Of a stretch of DNA of 64,000 nt, positions 39,777 through 47,892 are shown in pieces (position 1 is the stretch's first letter; the number at the start of each line of letters is the position of its first letter). The notes beneath the pieces are model-generated. The model did not search any database. It was not told the DNA's origin and worked only from the letters and a program-made list of their open reading frames with translations. The translations under genes were made by a program, and so were the position numbers. The stretch lies in NCBI RefSeq assembly GCF_900230285.1, contig NZ_OCNK01000002.1, positions 186,001 to 250,000 on the forward strand, written 5' to 3'. This DNA comes from Blastococcus haudaquaticus (GTDB lineage Bacteria > Actinomycetota > Actinomycetes > Mycobacteriales > Geodermatophilaceae).

Positions 39777-39796
39777 TCCGGGAGGCTGCTCCCGGA
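39777..39796. promoter_or_regulatory. 8-bp perfect inverted repeat
   Basis: TCCGGGAG-GCTG-CTCCCGGA in the leader region of the STAS gene; a hairpin or a protein-binding dyad. Confidence 0.35.
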
Positions 39797-39858
39797 GGCC
39801 GCTCGAACACCGAGCGGGCTACCGGGCCGGAGCTTCGACCCGTTCCGAAAGTAGCAGG

Positions 39859-39875
39859 GGTGCGGGGCCCGCACC
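39859..39875. promoter_or_regulatory. dyad in STAS-CheB divergent region
   Basis: GGTGCGG-GGC-CCGCACC, perfect 7-bp arms around 3 bp. Candidate operator for the divergent STAS and CheB promoters. Confidence 0.35.
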
Positions 39876-39885
39876 AGGCAGGACG

Positions 39886-39900
39886 GCTGTCGTCGACAGC
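39886..39900. promoter_or_regulatory. 15-bp odd palindrome upstream of CheB
   Basis: GCTGTCG-T-CGACAGC, perfect 7-bp arms around a single T, about 80 bp before the CheB ATG. Candidate operator. Confidence 0.4.
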
Positions 39901-39980
39901 ACCCCAGGGGCGTTACGGTCTGGGTGCACGCCGCCGGTCCACCGGCTGCAGCTGACGGTCGGCGGCGAAGAGGAGTCGGT

Positions 39981-41006
39981 ATGGCGCGGCGCGATCTCGT
40001 GGTGGTCGGTGCCTCGGCCGGCGGAGTCGAGGCGCTGGTCCAGCTCCTGCGCACCCTCCCGGCCGACCTGCCGGCGGCCGTCCTCGTCGTCCTGCACCTG
40101 CCCACCGGGGCCCGCAGCGCACTGCCGCAGATCCTCGACCGCGTCTGCGCCCTCCCGGTCGCCCAGGCCGTGGACGGCGCCCCGCTCGAGCCGGGGACCG
40201 TGCGCGTGGCCGTACCGGACCGGCACCTGCTCGTGGCCGATGACCACATCGTCCTCGCGCGGGGACCGCGGGAGAACAGTCACCGGCCGGCAGTCGACGT
40301 CCTGTTCCGTTCCGCCGCCCGCTCGGCGGGCCGCCGGGTGGTGGCCATCGTGCTCTCCGGCGCGCTGGACGACGGCGCCGCCGGCATGATCGCCGTCCGC
40401 GCTCGCGGCGGGACGGGCATCGCCCAGGACCCCGCGGACGCGATGTACCCCAGCATGCCGCGGCACGCCGCCGAGGAGGGCGGCGCAGAGCACGTCGTGC
40501 CGGTCGACGACATGGGAGCCCTCCTGGGCGAACTGCTGAGCGAGGACATCTCCCTCGCGCCCGAGCCCCCGGCAAGCGGTCTGATGGACACGGAGACGGC
40601 CATGGCCAACCTTGACAGCGATGCCTTGAATGCCGACGACCGGCCCGGGACCCCCTCCGGTTTCGGGTGCCCGAGCTGCCACGGCGCGCTGTTCTCCATC
40701 GCCGAGGGCGGGATGGAGCGCTTCCGCTGCCGGGTCGGCCACGCCTGGTCCCCGGACGCCCTCGCGGCCGAGCAGTCCCACGCGCTCGAGAGTGCGCTGT
40801 GGATGGCGCTGCGCGGGCTGGAGGAGCGCGCCGCACTGAGCCTGCGGATGGGTGACCGGGCCGAGCAGCGTGGTCACCGGCTCAGCGCGCGCACGTTCCA
40901 GCAGCGGCACGACGAGGCACAGGAGGCTGCCGTCGTCCTGCGGCAGCTCCTGCTGAAGGGTGAGCTGAACGGGGAGGGCCTCCCCGACGACGTCGAGGAG
41001 GCGTGA
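39981..41006 (+). CDS. cheB: CheB-type protein-glutamate methylesterase with C-terminal zinc-ribbon-like tail
   Basis: Stand-alone CheB catalytic domain, 341 aa, with no receiver domain. Catalytic triad: Ser12 in GASAGG, His39 in VVLHLP and Asp131 in LSGALDDGAAG. Residues about 205-340 are an added part with CPSCHGAL and CRVGHAW (a C-x2-C...C-x3-H pattern) followed by helices. The usual role is to demethylate methylated glutamates on sensor proteins; with CheR next door and no CheA/CheW/receptor, this is a non-chemotactic signalling module. GAGGAG precedes the ATG. It is four bases upstream of the CheR-like gene. Confidence 0.87.
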   Translation: MARRDLVVVGASAGGVEALVQLLRTLPADLPAAVLVVLHLPTGARSALPQILDRVCALPVAQAVDGAPLEPGTVRVAVPDRHLLVADDHIVLARGPRENSHRPAVDVLFRSAARSAGRRVVAIVLSGALDDGAAGMIAVRARGGTGIAQDPADAMYPSMPRHAAEEGGAEHVVPVDDMGALLGELLSEDISLAPEPPASGLMDTETAMANLDSDALNADDRPGTPSGFGCPSCHGALFSIAEGGMERFRCRVGHAWSPDALAAEQSHALESALWMALRGLEERAALSLRMGDRAEQRGHRLSARTFQQRHDEAQEAAVVLRQLLLKGELNGEGLPDDVEEA

Positions 41007-41010
41007 CCGC

Positions 41011-42939
41011 GTGAGCCAGCCACAGGAGGCCGAGCAGGAGGAGTCGGAGCTCCGCGACGAGGACGTCACCACGCCGGACGGCGCGGATACGGACACCGGC
41101 GTGCAGGGCCTGGACCCGGCCTTCGAGGCGTTGCTGATCTTCCTCCGCGAACGCCGCGGGTTCGACTTCACCGGCTACAAGCGCCCCAGCCTGATGCGGC
41201 GGGTGCGGCGCCGCATGGCCGAGGTGGGCATCGAGTCGACGGCGGAGTACCAGGACTTCCTCGAGGTGCACCCCGAGGAGTTCGCGCCGCTGTTCAACAC
41301 CGTGCTGATCAACGTGACCAGCTTCTTCCGCGACCGGACATCGTGGGAGCACCTCAAGGACCGGCTCCTGCCGGACCTGCTGGCCTCCGCCGGCCCGACG
41401 ATCCGCGTGTGGAGCGCCGGGTCCGCGTCGGGCCAGGAGGCCTACAGCCTCGCGATCCTGCTGGCCGAGACGCTCGGCGCCGAGCAGTTCCGGCAGCGGG
41501 TGAAGGTCTACGCGACCGACGTGGACGAGGAGGCCCTGGCCCACGCCCGGACGGCGACCTTCTCCGAGCGCGAGCTGGCGGGTCTCAGCCCGGCGCAGGT
41601 GGAGGAGTACTTCACCCCGGAAGGCGGCCGGTTCAGCTTCCGGAAGGACCTGCGCCGCTCGGTGATCTTCGGCCGGAACGACCTGGTGCAGGACGCGCCG
41701 ATCTCCCACGTCGACCTGCTGCTGTGCCGCAACACCCTGATGTACTTCAACGCCGAGACGCAGAGCCGGATCCTGGGCCGGCTGCACTTCGCGCTCAACC
41801 CCGAGGGCCTGCTGTTCCTGGGCAAGGCGGAGATGCTCCCCTCGCACAGCCAGCTCTTCGCGCCCGTGGACCTCGGCCGGCGGTTCTTCCGCCGCCGCGG
41901 GGTGCAGCCCACCGCACCGCGGAGGGCCGTGCTCGCCCTCGCGCCGGACGGCTTCGGGGTGGGCGAGGGCGAGCTGTCCCGGCTGCGCCGGGAGGCGATG
42001 CTGGCGTCACCGGCGGCCCAGCTGGCCCTCGACGCCGACGGCCGGCTCGCCATGGTGAACCGGGAGGCCGAGCGGGTGCTCGGCGTGGACGCGCGGGACG
42101 TCGGCCGCCCCATCCAGGACCTCGAGGTCTCCTACCGGCCGGTCGAGCTGCGCACCGCGCTCGCCGACGCGCAGGCGGCACGGACGACGGTGCAGCTGCG
42201 CGGCGTCGAGCGCCGTCGTCCCGGGCAGGAGCCCGACGTGTTCGACGTGCAGGTCGTCCCCCTCTACCGGGAGGACGGGACGCTGCTCGGCACCACGGCC
42301 ATCTTCGAGGACGTCACCCAGTACAACCGGCTCCGGCAGGAGCTGGAGTACGCCAACCGGCAGCTGGAGACCGCGTACGAGGAGCTCCAGTCCACCAACG
42401 AGGAACTGGAGACCACCAACGAAGAACTCCAGTCCACCGTCGAGGAGCTGGAGACCACCAACGAGGAGCTCCAGTCGACCAACGAGGAACTGGAGACGAT
42501 GAACGAGGAGCTCCAGTCGATGAACGACGAGCTCCATTCGACGAACGAGGAACTACGCACCACGACCGACGAGGTCGCGGCCCTGAACCGCTTCATGGGG
42601 GGCGTGCTCGGCAGTTTCCGGGTGGGCGTCGTCGTGGTCGACCCCGAGCTGCGCGTCCTCGCCTGGAACGCCGCTGCCGAGGACCTGTGGGGGGTCCGGG
42701 CCGACGAGGCACAGGGACAGCACCTGCTGGGCCTCGACATCGGCCTTCCCGTCGCGGACCTGCAGCCGCTGCTGCGACGACAGGTGGCCGGCGCCGCGGA
42801 ACCGCACGAGACGGTGGAGATCGACGCGGTCAACCGGCGGGGGCGCCAGATCCGGGTGCGGGTGACCGTGAGCCCCTTCTCGCAGCTGCCCGACCAGCGC
42901 AGCGGGGCGGTCGTGCTGATCGACCCGACGGACGGCTGA
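41011..42939 (+). CDS. cheR: CheR methyltransferase-PAS-coiled coil-PAS fusion
   Basis: A 642-aa signalling protein. Residues about 35-285 are a CheR-type methyltransferase (TSFFRDRTSWEHL, SAM motif VWSAGSASGQEAYSLA, CRNTLMYF). A first PAS lies at about 330-435, an unusually regular coiled coil at about 457-518 (heptad EEL(Q/E)(S/T)TN), and a second PAS at about 530-640. There is no kinase domain, unlike the long CheB-CheR-kinase fusions found elsewhere. It probably methylates, or relays signal to, an unknown partner, with CheB as counter-enzyme. The GTG start lies four bases after CheB. Confidence 0.88.
   Translation: MSQPQEAEQEESELRDEDVTTPDGADTDTGVQGLDPAFEALLIFLRERRGFDFTGYKRPSLMRRVRRRMAEVGIESTAEYQDFLEVHPEEFAPLFNTVLINVTSFFRDRTSWEHLKDRLLPDLLASAGPTIRVWSAGSASGQEAYSLAILLAETLGAEQFRQRVKVYATDVDEEALAHARTATFSERELAGLSPAQVEEYFTPEGGRFSFRKDLRRSVIFGRNDLVQDAPISHVDLLLCRNTLMYFNAETQSRILGRLHFALNPEGLLFLGKAEMLPSHSQLFAPVDLGRRFFRRRGVQPTAPRRAVLALAPDGFGVGEGELSRLRREAMLASPAAQLALDADGRLAMVNREAERVLGVDARDVGRPIQDLEVSYRPVELRTALADAQAARTTVQLRGVERRRPGQEPDVFDVQVVPLYREDGTLLGTTAIFEDVTQYNRLRQELEYANRQLETAYEELQSTNEELETTNEELQSTVEELETTNEELQSTNEELETMNEELQSMNDELHSTNEELRTTTDEVAALNRFMGGVLGSFRVGVVVVDPELRVLAWNAAAEDLWGVRADEAQGQHLLGLDIGLPVADLQPLLRRQVAGAAEPHETVEIDAVNRRGRQIRVRVTVSPFSQLPDQRSGAVVLIDPTDG
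42379..42564 (+). repeat. 21/42-bp coding repeat for a perfect heptad coiled coil
   Basis: About nine repeats of a 21-bp unit, alternating GAGGAGCTCCAG- and GAGGAACTGGAG-type units, encode the heptads EELQSTN and EELETTN. The protein repeat is common in CheR-PAS fusions; here DNA identity between units is also high, making slippage or recombination possible. Confidence 0.85.
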
Positions 42940-42958
42940 CCATCGGTCGTCCGCGGCG

Positions 42959-44353
42959 TCACTGCCCCGGGCCGCGCTCCCCGGCGCGCAGCAGCTCGTC
43001 CACGTGCCCTTCCACGATCAGACCGGCCAGGTCGCGCAGCTTCACGTTCAGGCGCGAGCTCAGCTTCACCAGCCGGGCGAACGCCTCGTCCGCGTCGACG
43101 CCGAGCCGGGCCATCACCATCCCCTTGGCCTGGTCGATCACCGCGCGCGAGGTCAGCGCGCGCTCGAGGTTGGCGGCGAGCGCCTGCATGGCCTCCCGCT
43201 CCGACACGTTCTGCAGGATGCCGGCGACCGCCGCGCCGGCGAGCTCGGCGATGCGTCGACCCGCCGGGCCGAACGTCGCGGTGCGACCGGAGTACACGTT
43301 CACGGCACCGGTCGTCGTCCCCTCCTCGCTCACCGGGACGGAGATGACGCTGCGGACCGCGCCCTGCTGCGCCAGACGGGCGAGGGCCGGCCACCGGGGG
43401 TCGGACGTGACGTCGTCGGTGAGCACCACGGTCCCGGACCGGTAGGCGTCCCAGCAGGGCCCCTCTCCTGCCCGGACCTGACGACCGTCGAAGTCCTGGG
43501 CCTCAGCCGAGTCGCTGCCCAGGCGCTGCGGGTCCAACGGCGAGCCCACGGTGATGCTCACCCAGTCGCCCCCGGGCACGGCGCCGCCCACCAGCGTGGC
43601 CATCCGGCCCAAGAGGCGGTGCCGGTCGTGCTCACCCGTGGGGAGGGCGGAGAGCTCCGCGAGGGCGGACGCAAGTCCGATCACCTCCTCGGCCGGGATG
43701 GACGCTTCCGCCGCGGGGTTCCGCTCGAGCGCAGGTGACGCCTCCCCGACGGGCGCGACGGAGGCCGCCGTCGCCGGGTCGGCATCTCCCGGCACCAGGA
43801 CCCACTGGACGCGGGCCGTCGAGCTGCGGTGGTCGGCGATCTCGGTGAACCCGAACAGCTGCGCGGGGGCCGGCGGGAGGTGTCGCGGTTTGAACGTGAC
43901 CGTCAGCCTCGTCTCGGAGACCTCTCCCGTGCCGAGCGTCCTCAGAGCCGCCCTCAAGGCGGCGACGTCCTCCGGCAGCAGGAAGACGCTCAGGGGCTTG
44001 CCGCGCAGGCGCGGCAGGTTCGTGCCCAGGAACGTGGCGAACGCCTGGTTCACGTCGACCAGGGCCCCGGTCCCGTCGGTGGCGCACAGCCCGATGGGCA
44101 CGAGGGCGGCCATGTGCCCCCGCCACCTGCGCTCGGTGTCGTGCTGTACCAGCAGCTGGGTGATCTGCTCCTGCTGGGCCCGCATCTCCTCCTCCGCCGT
44201 CCGCAGCTCCTCGTGCGCCACCTGGACAGCGGCGAGTTCGGCCATCACCCGGTCGGCCACGTCCCGTCCGCCCGGCAGCGAGCGCAGGAGGTCGGCCAAC
44301 TCCGACGGACCGGCCGCCTCCTCCGGCTCCGCCGGTTCCGGTAGGGCGGTCAT
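42959..44353 (-). CDS. PAS-GAF-ANTAR signalling protein
   Basis: RNA-binding antitermination-type sensor, 464 aa. Order: a helical lead (about 25-80, VAHEELRTAEEEMRAQQEQI), PAS (about 80-190), a linker rich in Pro/Ala, GAF (about 225-385, with GEGPCWDAYRSGTVVLTDD), and a C-terminal ANTAR domain (about 400-455, VIDQAKGMVMARLGVDADEAFARL). ANTAR proteins bind paired-hairpin RNA leaders and prevent termination. Start overlaps the stop of the small coiled-coil gene (ATGA). It is convergent with the CheR fusion and likely belongs to the same response system. Confidence 0.87.
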   Translation of the reverse strand: MTALPEPAEPEEAAGPSELADLLRSLPGGRDVADRVMAELAAVQVAHEELRTAEEEMRAQQEQITQLLVQHDTERRWRGHMAALVPIGLCATDGTGALVDVNQAFATFLGTNLPRLRGKPLSVFLLPEDVAALRAALRTLGTGEVSETRLTVTFKPRHLPPAPAQLFGFTEIADHRSSTARVQWVLVPGDADPATAASVAPVGEASPALERNPAAEASIPAEEVIGLASALAELSALPTGEHDRHRLLGRMATLVGGAVPGGDWVSITVGSPLDPQRLGSDSAEAQDFDGRQVRAGEGPCWDAYRSGTVVLTDDVTSDPRWPALARLAQQGAVRSVISVPVSEEGTTTGAVNVYSGRTATFGPAGRRIAELAGAAVAGILQNVSEREAMQALAANLERALTSRAVIDQAKGMVMARLGVDADEAFARLVKLSSRLNVKLRDLAGLIVEGHVDELLRAGERGPGQ

Positions 44354-44754
44354 ACCGGCTCGGCCTCGCTGCCGGCCGGCGGATGGGCGGCCTCGCGGCG
44401 CGCCCGATCCGCCGCGGCCCCCTCGCGATCCGCCGCGGCATCACGCCGGTGCTGCTCCGCGAGCCGCGCGTGCTCCGCCGCATCGCCGAAACCACGCCGG
44501 CGGGCCTCGTCGTGCACCGCCGCCGTCCGCTCGTGACTGAGCGCCGCGCGCTCGTGCCCGATCACCGCACGGTCCAGCGACTTCTTCGCGCGTTCCTGGG
44601 CGTCGTCGGCGCGCTGCTGAGCGTCCTTCAGGTCGGTCTCGCTCGGCCGCTGTCCCTCGGCCAGCCGGGTGAGCCGGTCGGAGATCTCCCGGGTCCGCCG
44701 TCCCGCTGCCTCGGCCCGCGCTTCTGCCGCTTCTCTGGCGTCCTGTGGCTCCAT
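44350..44754 (-). CDS. small highly charged helical protein
   Basis: A 134-aa protein, almost entirely Ala/Arg/Glu-rich helix (AAEARAEAAGRRTREI, DAQQRADDAQERAKKSLDRA). No known domain. It is translationally coupled to the PAS-GAF-ANTAR gene by a 4-bp overlap and has GGAGG upstream of its ATG, so it is a real, conserved-looking partner; a scaffold or chaperone-like role is only a guess. Confidence 0.7.
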   Translation of the reverse strand: MEPQDAREAAEARAEAAGRRTREISDRLTRLAEGQRPSETDLKDAQQRADDAQERAKKSLDRAVIGHERAALSHERTAAVHDEARRRGFGDAAEHARLAEQHRRDAAADREGAAADRARREAAHPPAGSEAEPV

Positions 44755-44906
44755 GGCGTACGCCTCCCAGCGGGCCGAGCACCGGTGTACAGCTCAGCAT
44801 GTCAGCACCGTCGCCGCCAGGGTCGCGATGTTGCGGATCAGGAGTGTGCAGCAACGCCGGCACGCCCGGAGGTGACGCCTGCGGCCGGACGTGACACCGT
44901 CGTCCC

Positions 44907-45242
44907 ATGGACGAGGCGGCGACCGCGCCGGACCCGGCGGAGCCACCGGCCGAGGAGGCCGCCGCCTGGCGCAGGCGGCCGGCGGAGAACCGCGCGACCA
45001 TCGCAGGCCTGCCGCGAGGCACAGCCCGGGTGCCGAAGGCGATCGCGGCGGCTGACCGGCGGGAGGCCCGTGCGCTCGACGCCGAGCAGTTCGCCGACCG
45101 GGAGATCGGTGTCGCCGAGGAGCTCACCGGACGCACGGCGCCCGGTCCGCCGTCGTCCGAGGATCGCCGGCTCCCCGGGTCCGTGGGCTCGGGATACCGT
45201 CGACCTGTCGATGGAGGTGGCCGTGCCCATTCCGGATCTTGA
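44907..45242 (+). CDS. doubtful small charged protein, possible gene remnant
   Basis: A 111-codon frame. The first 80 residues (AEEAAAWRRRPAENRATI, AAADRREARALDAEQFADREIGVAEEL) resemble the charged helical protein encoded on the other strand nearby, while the last 30 are low complexity and overlap the next gene by 20 bp. No ribosome site precedes the ATG. It may be a degraded or frameshifted relative. The 152 bp before it (44755-44906) hold the promoter region of the leftward genes; nothing else is clear there. Confidence 0.4.
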   Translation: MDEAATAPDPAEPPAEEAAAWRRRPAENRATIAGLPRGTARVPKAIAAADRREARALDAEQFADREIGVAEELTGRTAPGPPSSEDRRLPGSVGSGYRRPVDGGGRAHSGS

Positions 45243-45621
45243 GCTCACTGCCCGGCTCGTCGGGCTGCCGATCCCGGAGCTGTGGAGCCGTTACACGGCC
45301 GTCGGCGGCAGCTGCACCCCGGGCGAGCTCGCCGAGCACATCGCCGGCCGGAGCACGTGGCCGTCGCGCGAGGACCTCTTCCTCGCGGTGGCCCTGAACG
45401 ACGCACTCCTCGACGAATCGCTGAGCCCGCTCCGTCCGCTCGCTGGCTTCCTGGAGAACGAGCCCTCCGGTGCGCCGGCGACCGTCGCGGACCTGGAGGC
45501 GCTCATCGCCCGCGCGCGGCAGACACGGGCGTCCGCACGCCTGACCCGCCGCTGGGCCCAAGAGGTGCGCGCCCGGCTCGCCGCTCCCATGACTCCGGCT
45601 GTCGGCGAGGCCGCCGGCTGA
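45223..45621 (+). CDS. hypothetical protein
   Basis: A 132-aa soluble protein of unknown function, all-helical in appearance. It starts PIPDLELTARLVGLPIPELWSRY and has a possible helix-turn-helix stretch around CTPGELAEHIAGRSTWPSRED, written in two parts because it is not a clear match, then VADLEALIARARQTRAS. GTG is chosen because GGAGG lies six bases upstream; an ATG four codons earlier has no such site. Downstream is a convergent acyltransferase. I cannot name a family. Confidence 0.6.
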   Translation: MPIPDLELTARLVGLPIPELWSRYTAVGGSCTPGELAEHIAGRSTWPSREDLFLAVALNDALLDESLSPLRPLAGFLENEPSGAPATVADLEALIARARQTRASARLTRRWAQEVRARLAAPMTPAVGEAAG

Positions 45622-45687
45622 GGCCGGCGCGGCTCGTCATGCGGTCCCGGCTCACCGGACGGAACGGCTCGCCCGCGGGCTGACCGG

Positions 45688-46737
45688 TCACACTGCGCTC
45701 TCCTCGGTGGACGCGGCCGCCGAGGTGGTGGCGATCCACGCGTCGATCCGCTCCCACCACCGGTACAGCCACTCCGTCTGCTGTGCCTCGTCCCGCGGCA
45801 CCTCCGCCGCCGGCACGAACCACCAGCGCAGGTGCAGCGTCTTGTCCATGGGCAGGCCCCGCCAGACGTCCCGCACCGTGCTGAGGTGCTCCAGCCCGGT
45901 GTGCGCGACGAAGACGACGTCGGCGTGCGGGGCGGCGCGCAGCGCCGCGACCACCCCGCCCGGGCGTGGGGGCAGCACGTGCCGCATCGCCTCGGCGCGG
46001 CGCATCGCGGACAGCAGTCCCCGGTCGCGCAGTCGCTGGATGGCCCGGGTCCGGCGCTCGGGGGTGAAGTTCGCCCCCTCCGGGAAGATGAGCAGCGCGT
46101 CCTCGTCGCCCAGCCCCCGGGCGAGGTCCGCGATGGCAGCCTCGGAGCCTCGTCCGGCGACGGCCGGATCGCTCGTGACGAAGTGGTTGGGCAGCCGGTT
46201 GAGGTAGACGTCGATCAACGGGTCCAGCTGCAGCACGTCCTTGAGCACGATCCTCGGCTGCCGCAGGTGGTCGCGGTTCATCAGGGTGTGCACGAGGAGG
46301 AACGAGTCGCCCGGGCCGGCATGGCGGGAGAGCACGACCATGGCGTTCGTCGACCCGGGGACCCCGTCGTCGAGCGGTGACCAGGAGTCGCCCTCGGTGA
46401 CCAGGCGCAGGGCGAACAGCCGCTGGGCCATCCGCATCAGCGCGTCGAGCAGCAGACGCAGCACGGTGTAGTGCGCCGCTCGTGCGGCCGGCGTGTCCCA
46501 CCGGCGCCCGAACCCGAAGCGCACCCACAGCAGCGCGGCGGCCGCGAGCGCGGCCACCTCCGCCCCCAGGTACGCCAGGGCGAAGGCCAGCAACCGCAGG
46601 CCGCGCCAGCGCCCGGGCAACCACACGGAGACGACGACCGCCACCACCAGGAGCACCGGCAGCAGGACCACCCCGGCCGTCAGCGCGGCGAGCAGGAGCG
46701 GGCCGGTGATCCGCCGGACGCGGCGGGGCGGGAGCAC
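45688..46737 (-). CDS. 1-acyl-sn-glycerol-3-phosphate acyltransferase-like protein (PlsC)
   Basis: Membrane acyltransferase, 349 aa. Two N-terminal hydrophobic segments (about 13-35 and 45-70) are followed by the PlsC domain with SRHAGPGDSFLL (the H-x4-D catalytic motif), DVYLNRLPNHFV, FPEGANFTPERR (the EGT-like substrate motif) and VFVAHTGLE. It would transfer an acyl chain to a lysophospholipid or a related alcohol. The GTG start lies one base after the patatin stop, so patatin and acyltransferase genes are coupled, pointing to phospholipid deacylation/reacylation. Confidence 0.87.
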   Translation of the reverse strand: MLPPRRVRRITGPLLLAALTAGVVLLPVLLVVAVVVSVWLPGRWRGLRLLAFALAYLGAEVAALAAAALLWVRFGFGRRWDTPAARAAHYTVLRLLLDALMRMAQRLFALRLVTEGDSWSPLDDGVPGSTNAMVVLSRHAGPGDSFLLVHTLMNRDHLRQPRIVLKDVLQLDPLIDVYLNRLPNHFVTSDPAVAGRGSEAAIADLARGLGDEDALLIFPEGANFTPERRTRAIQRLRDRGLLSAMRRAEAMRHVLPPRPGGVVAALRAAPHADVVFVAHTGLEHLSTVRDVWRGLPMDKTLHLRWWFVPAAEVPRDEAQQTEWLYRWWERIDAWIATTSAAASTEESAV

Positions 46738-46738
46738 G

Positions 46739-47569
46739 TCAGGCCACCCCGGCCTTGTCCAGGTAGGCGCCGGCCGCCAGGTGAGCCTGCTCGATGCGGG
46801 CGGGCACACCGGAGAAGTCGCGGTAGCGCAGGTTGGCGGCGCCGGGCGGGGACGGGTCTCCGGCAGGCAGCACGCGCACCGTGACGCCTGGCGGGAGCCC
46901 GGCCATGTCGGCGGCGAACCGGTGGCGGCGGGCGATCTCGAAGGCCACTGTCGCGACCTCCCACGGTCGGGTCGGCGGGCGCAGGGGGCGGTCGATCCGC
47001 CCGACGTGCAGCACGTAGACGGTATCGGCGCCCAGCGCTACCGCTCTGCCGACCGGGATGCTGTGCACGAGGCCGCCGTCCAGATAGTGCTCGCCGTCCA
47101 CCTCGACCGGCGGCAGCAGCCCGGGCACGGCGGAGGAGGCCAGCACCGCCTCGATCAGCGGGCCGTCGGTGAACCAGTGCTCGGCCGCCCGCTCGATGCT
47201 CGCCGCGACGCACTGGAACGGGACGCGGAGCTCGGCGAACGTCCGCACGGGCAGGTGCGCCGCGAGCAGGTCCCGCAGCGGTTCGCGTGCGTGCACGTGG
47301 GTCCGGGTCCGCGCGAGTGTGCTGATGCGGGAGATCACGGAACCGGCGAAGACCCGGTCCGAGGCGAGCTGCTCCCAGACGCCGCGCAGCCTGTCGACGG
47401 CGCCCGGTCCCGGGTCGGCTGCGACGAAGGCCCCGTTGATCGCCCCCACCGAGGTCCCGACGATGAGGTCGGGAAGGACGCCGCGCTCGAACAGGGCCTG
47501 CAGCATCCCGACCTCGGCCGCGCCCAGCACTCCCCCGCCACCGAGGACGAAGGCCGTTCCACCCGTCAC
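46739..47569 (-). CDS. patatin-like phospholipase
   Basis: Patatin-family lipid acyl hydrolase, 276 aa. Oxyanion loop GGGGVLGAAEVGML at about 10-23, nucleophile GTSVGAINGAF (Ser near 40) and the dyad aspartate in YLDGGLVHSIPVG near 164. Ser-Asp dyad enzymes of this type release fatty acids from phospholipids on the cytoplasmic face. It precedes a PlsC-type acyltransferase with almost no gap, suggesting a lipid remodelling pair. A 43-aa small gene ends 8 bp upstream. Confidence 0.9.
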   Translation of the reverse strand: MTGGTAFVLGGGGVLGAAEVGMLQALFERGVLPDLIVGTSVGAINGAFVAADPGPGAVDRLRGVWEQLASDRVFAGSVISRISTLARTRTHVHAREPLRDLLAAHLPVRTFAELRVPFQCVAASIERAAEHWFTDGPLIEAVLASSAVPGLLPPVEVDGEHYLDGGLVHSIPVGRAVALGADTVYVLHVGRIDRPLRPPTRPWEVATVAFEIARRHRFAADMAGLPPGVTVRVLPAGDPSPPGAANLRYRDFSGVPARIEQAHLAAGAYLDKAGVA

Positions 47570-47577
47570 CGGCGCGG

Positions 47578-47709
47578 TCAGTCCTGTGCCGCGGCGCCGC
47601 CGTCGTCCTCGGGCAAATCCTGGGGCACGCCCTCCGACGGCTTCTCGTGCCGCTCCGGGTCGAGGTCCTGCGCCAGCCGCTGCTCCACCCCGGGGTTCGG
47701 TTCAGTCAT
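47578..47709 (-). CDS. small acidic protein, 43 aa
   Basis: MTEPNPGVEQRLAQDLDPER begins a 43-codon acidic, proline- and glutamate-containing frame that ends 8 bp before the patatin gene on the same strand. It has no hydrophobic segment and no known domain. Regular composition and position favour a real small gene at the head of the patatin-PlsC operon; the ribosome site is weak. Confidence 0.5.
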   Translation of the reverse strand: MTEPNPGVEQRLAQDLDPERHEKPSEGVPQDLPEDDGGAAAQD

Positions 47710-47892
47710 GTCTCGACTGTCCCCCGGCCCCGCCCCGGCCAATCCTCGACCGACGGGCGCGCAGAGGGGCGCGCGCATGTGCACGGTGGTGGTGCGACGG
47801 TCCGGCGTCCGGCGAAGGGTGGGGCACCGCGGACTCCAGCCCGTGCCGTGACCACCACCGGCACGAGGTCCCGTCGGCCGTCGGCCCGTCCG

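Noticed and set aside
42379-42564. Repeat considered as a non-coding satellite
   Set aside because: It is in frame within the CheR fusion and encodes regular heptads of a coiled coil.
39981-42939. CheB-CheR considered as part of a chemotaxis operon with the flagellin
   Set aside because: No CheA, CheW, CheY or receptor genes; more than 20 kb from the flagellin; PAS/coiled-coil architecture belongs to non-chemotactic fusions.
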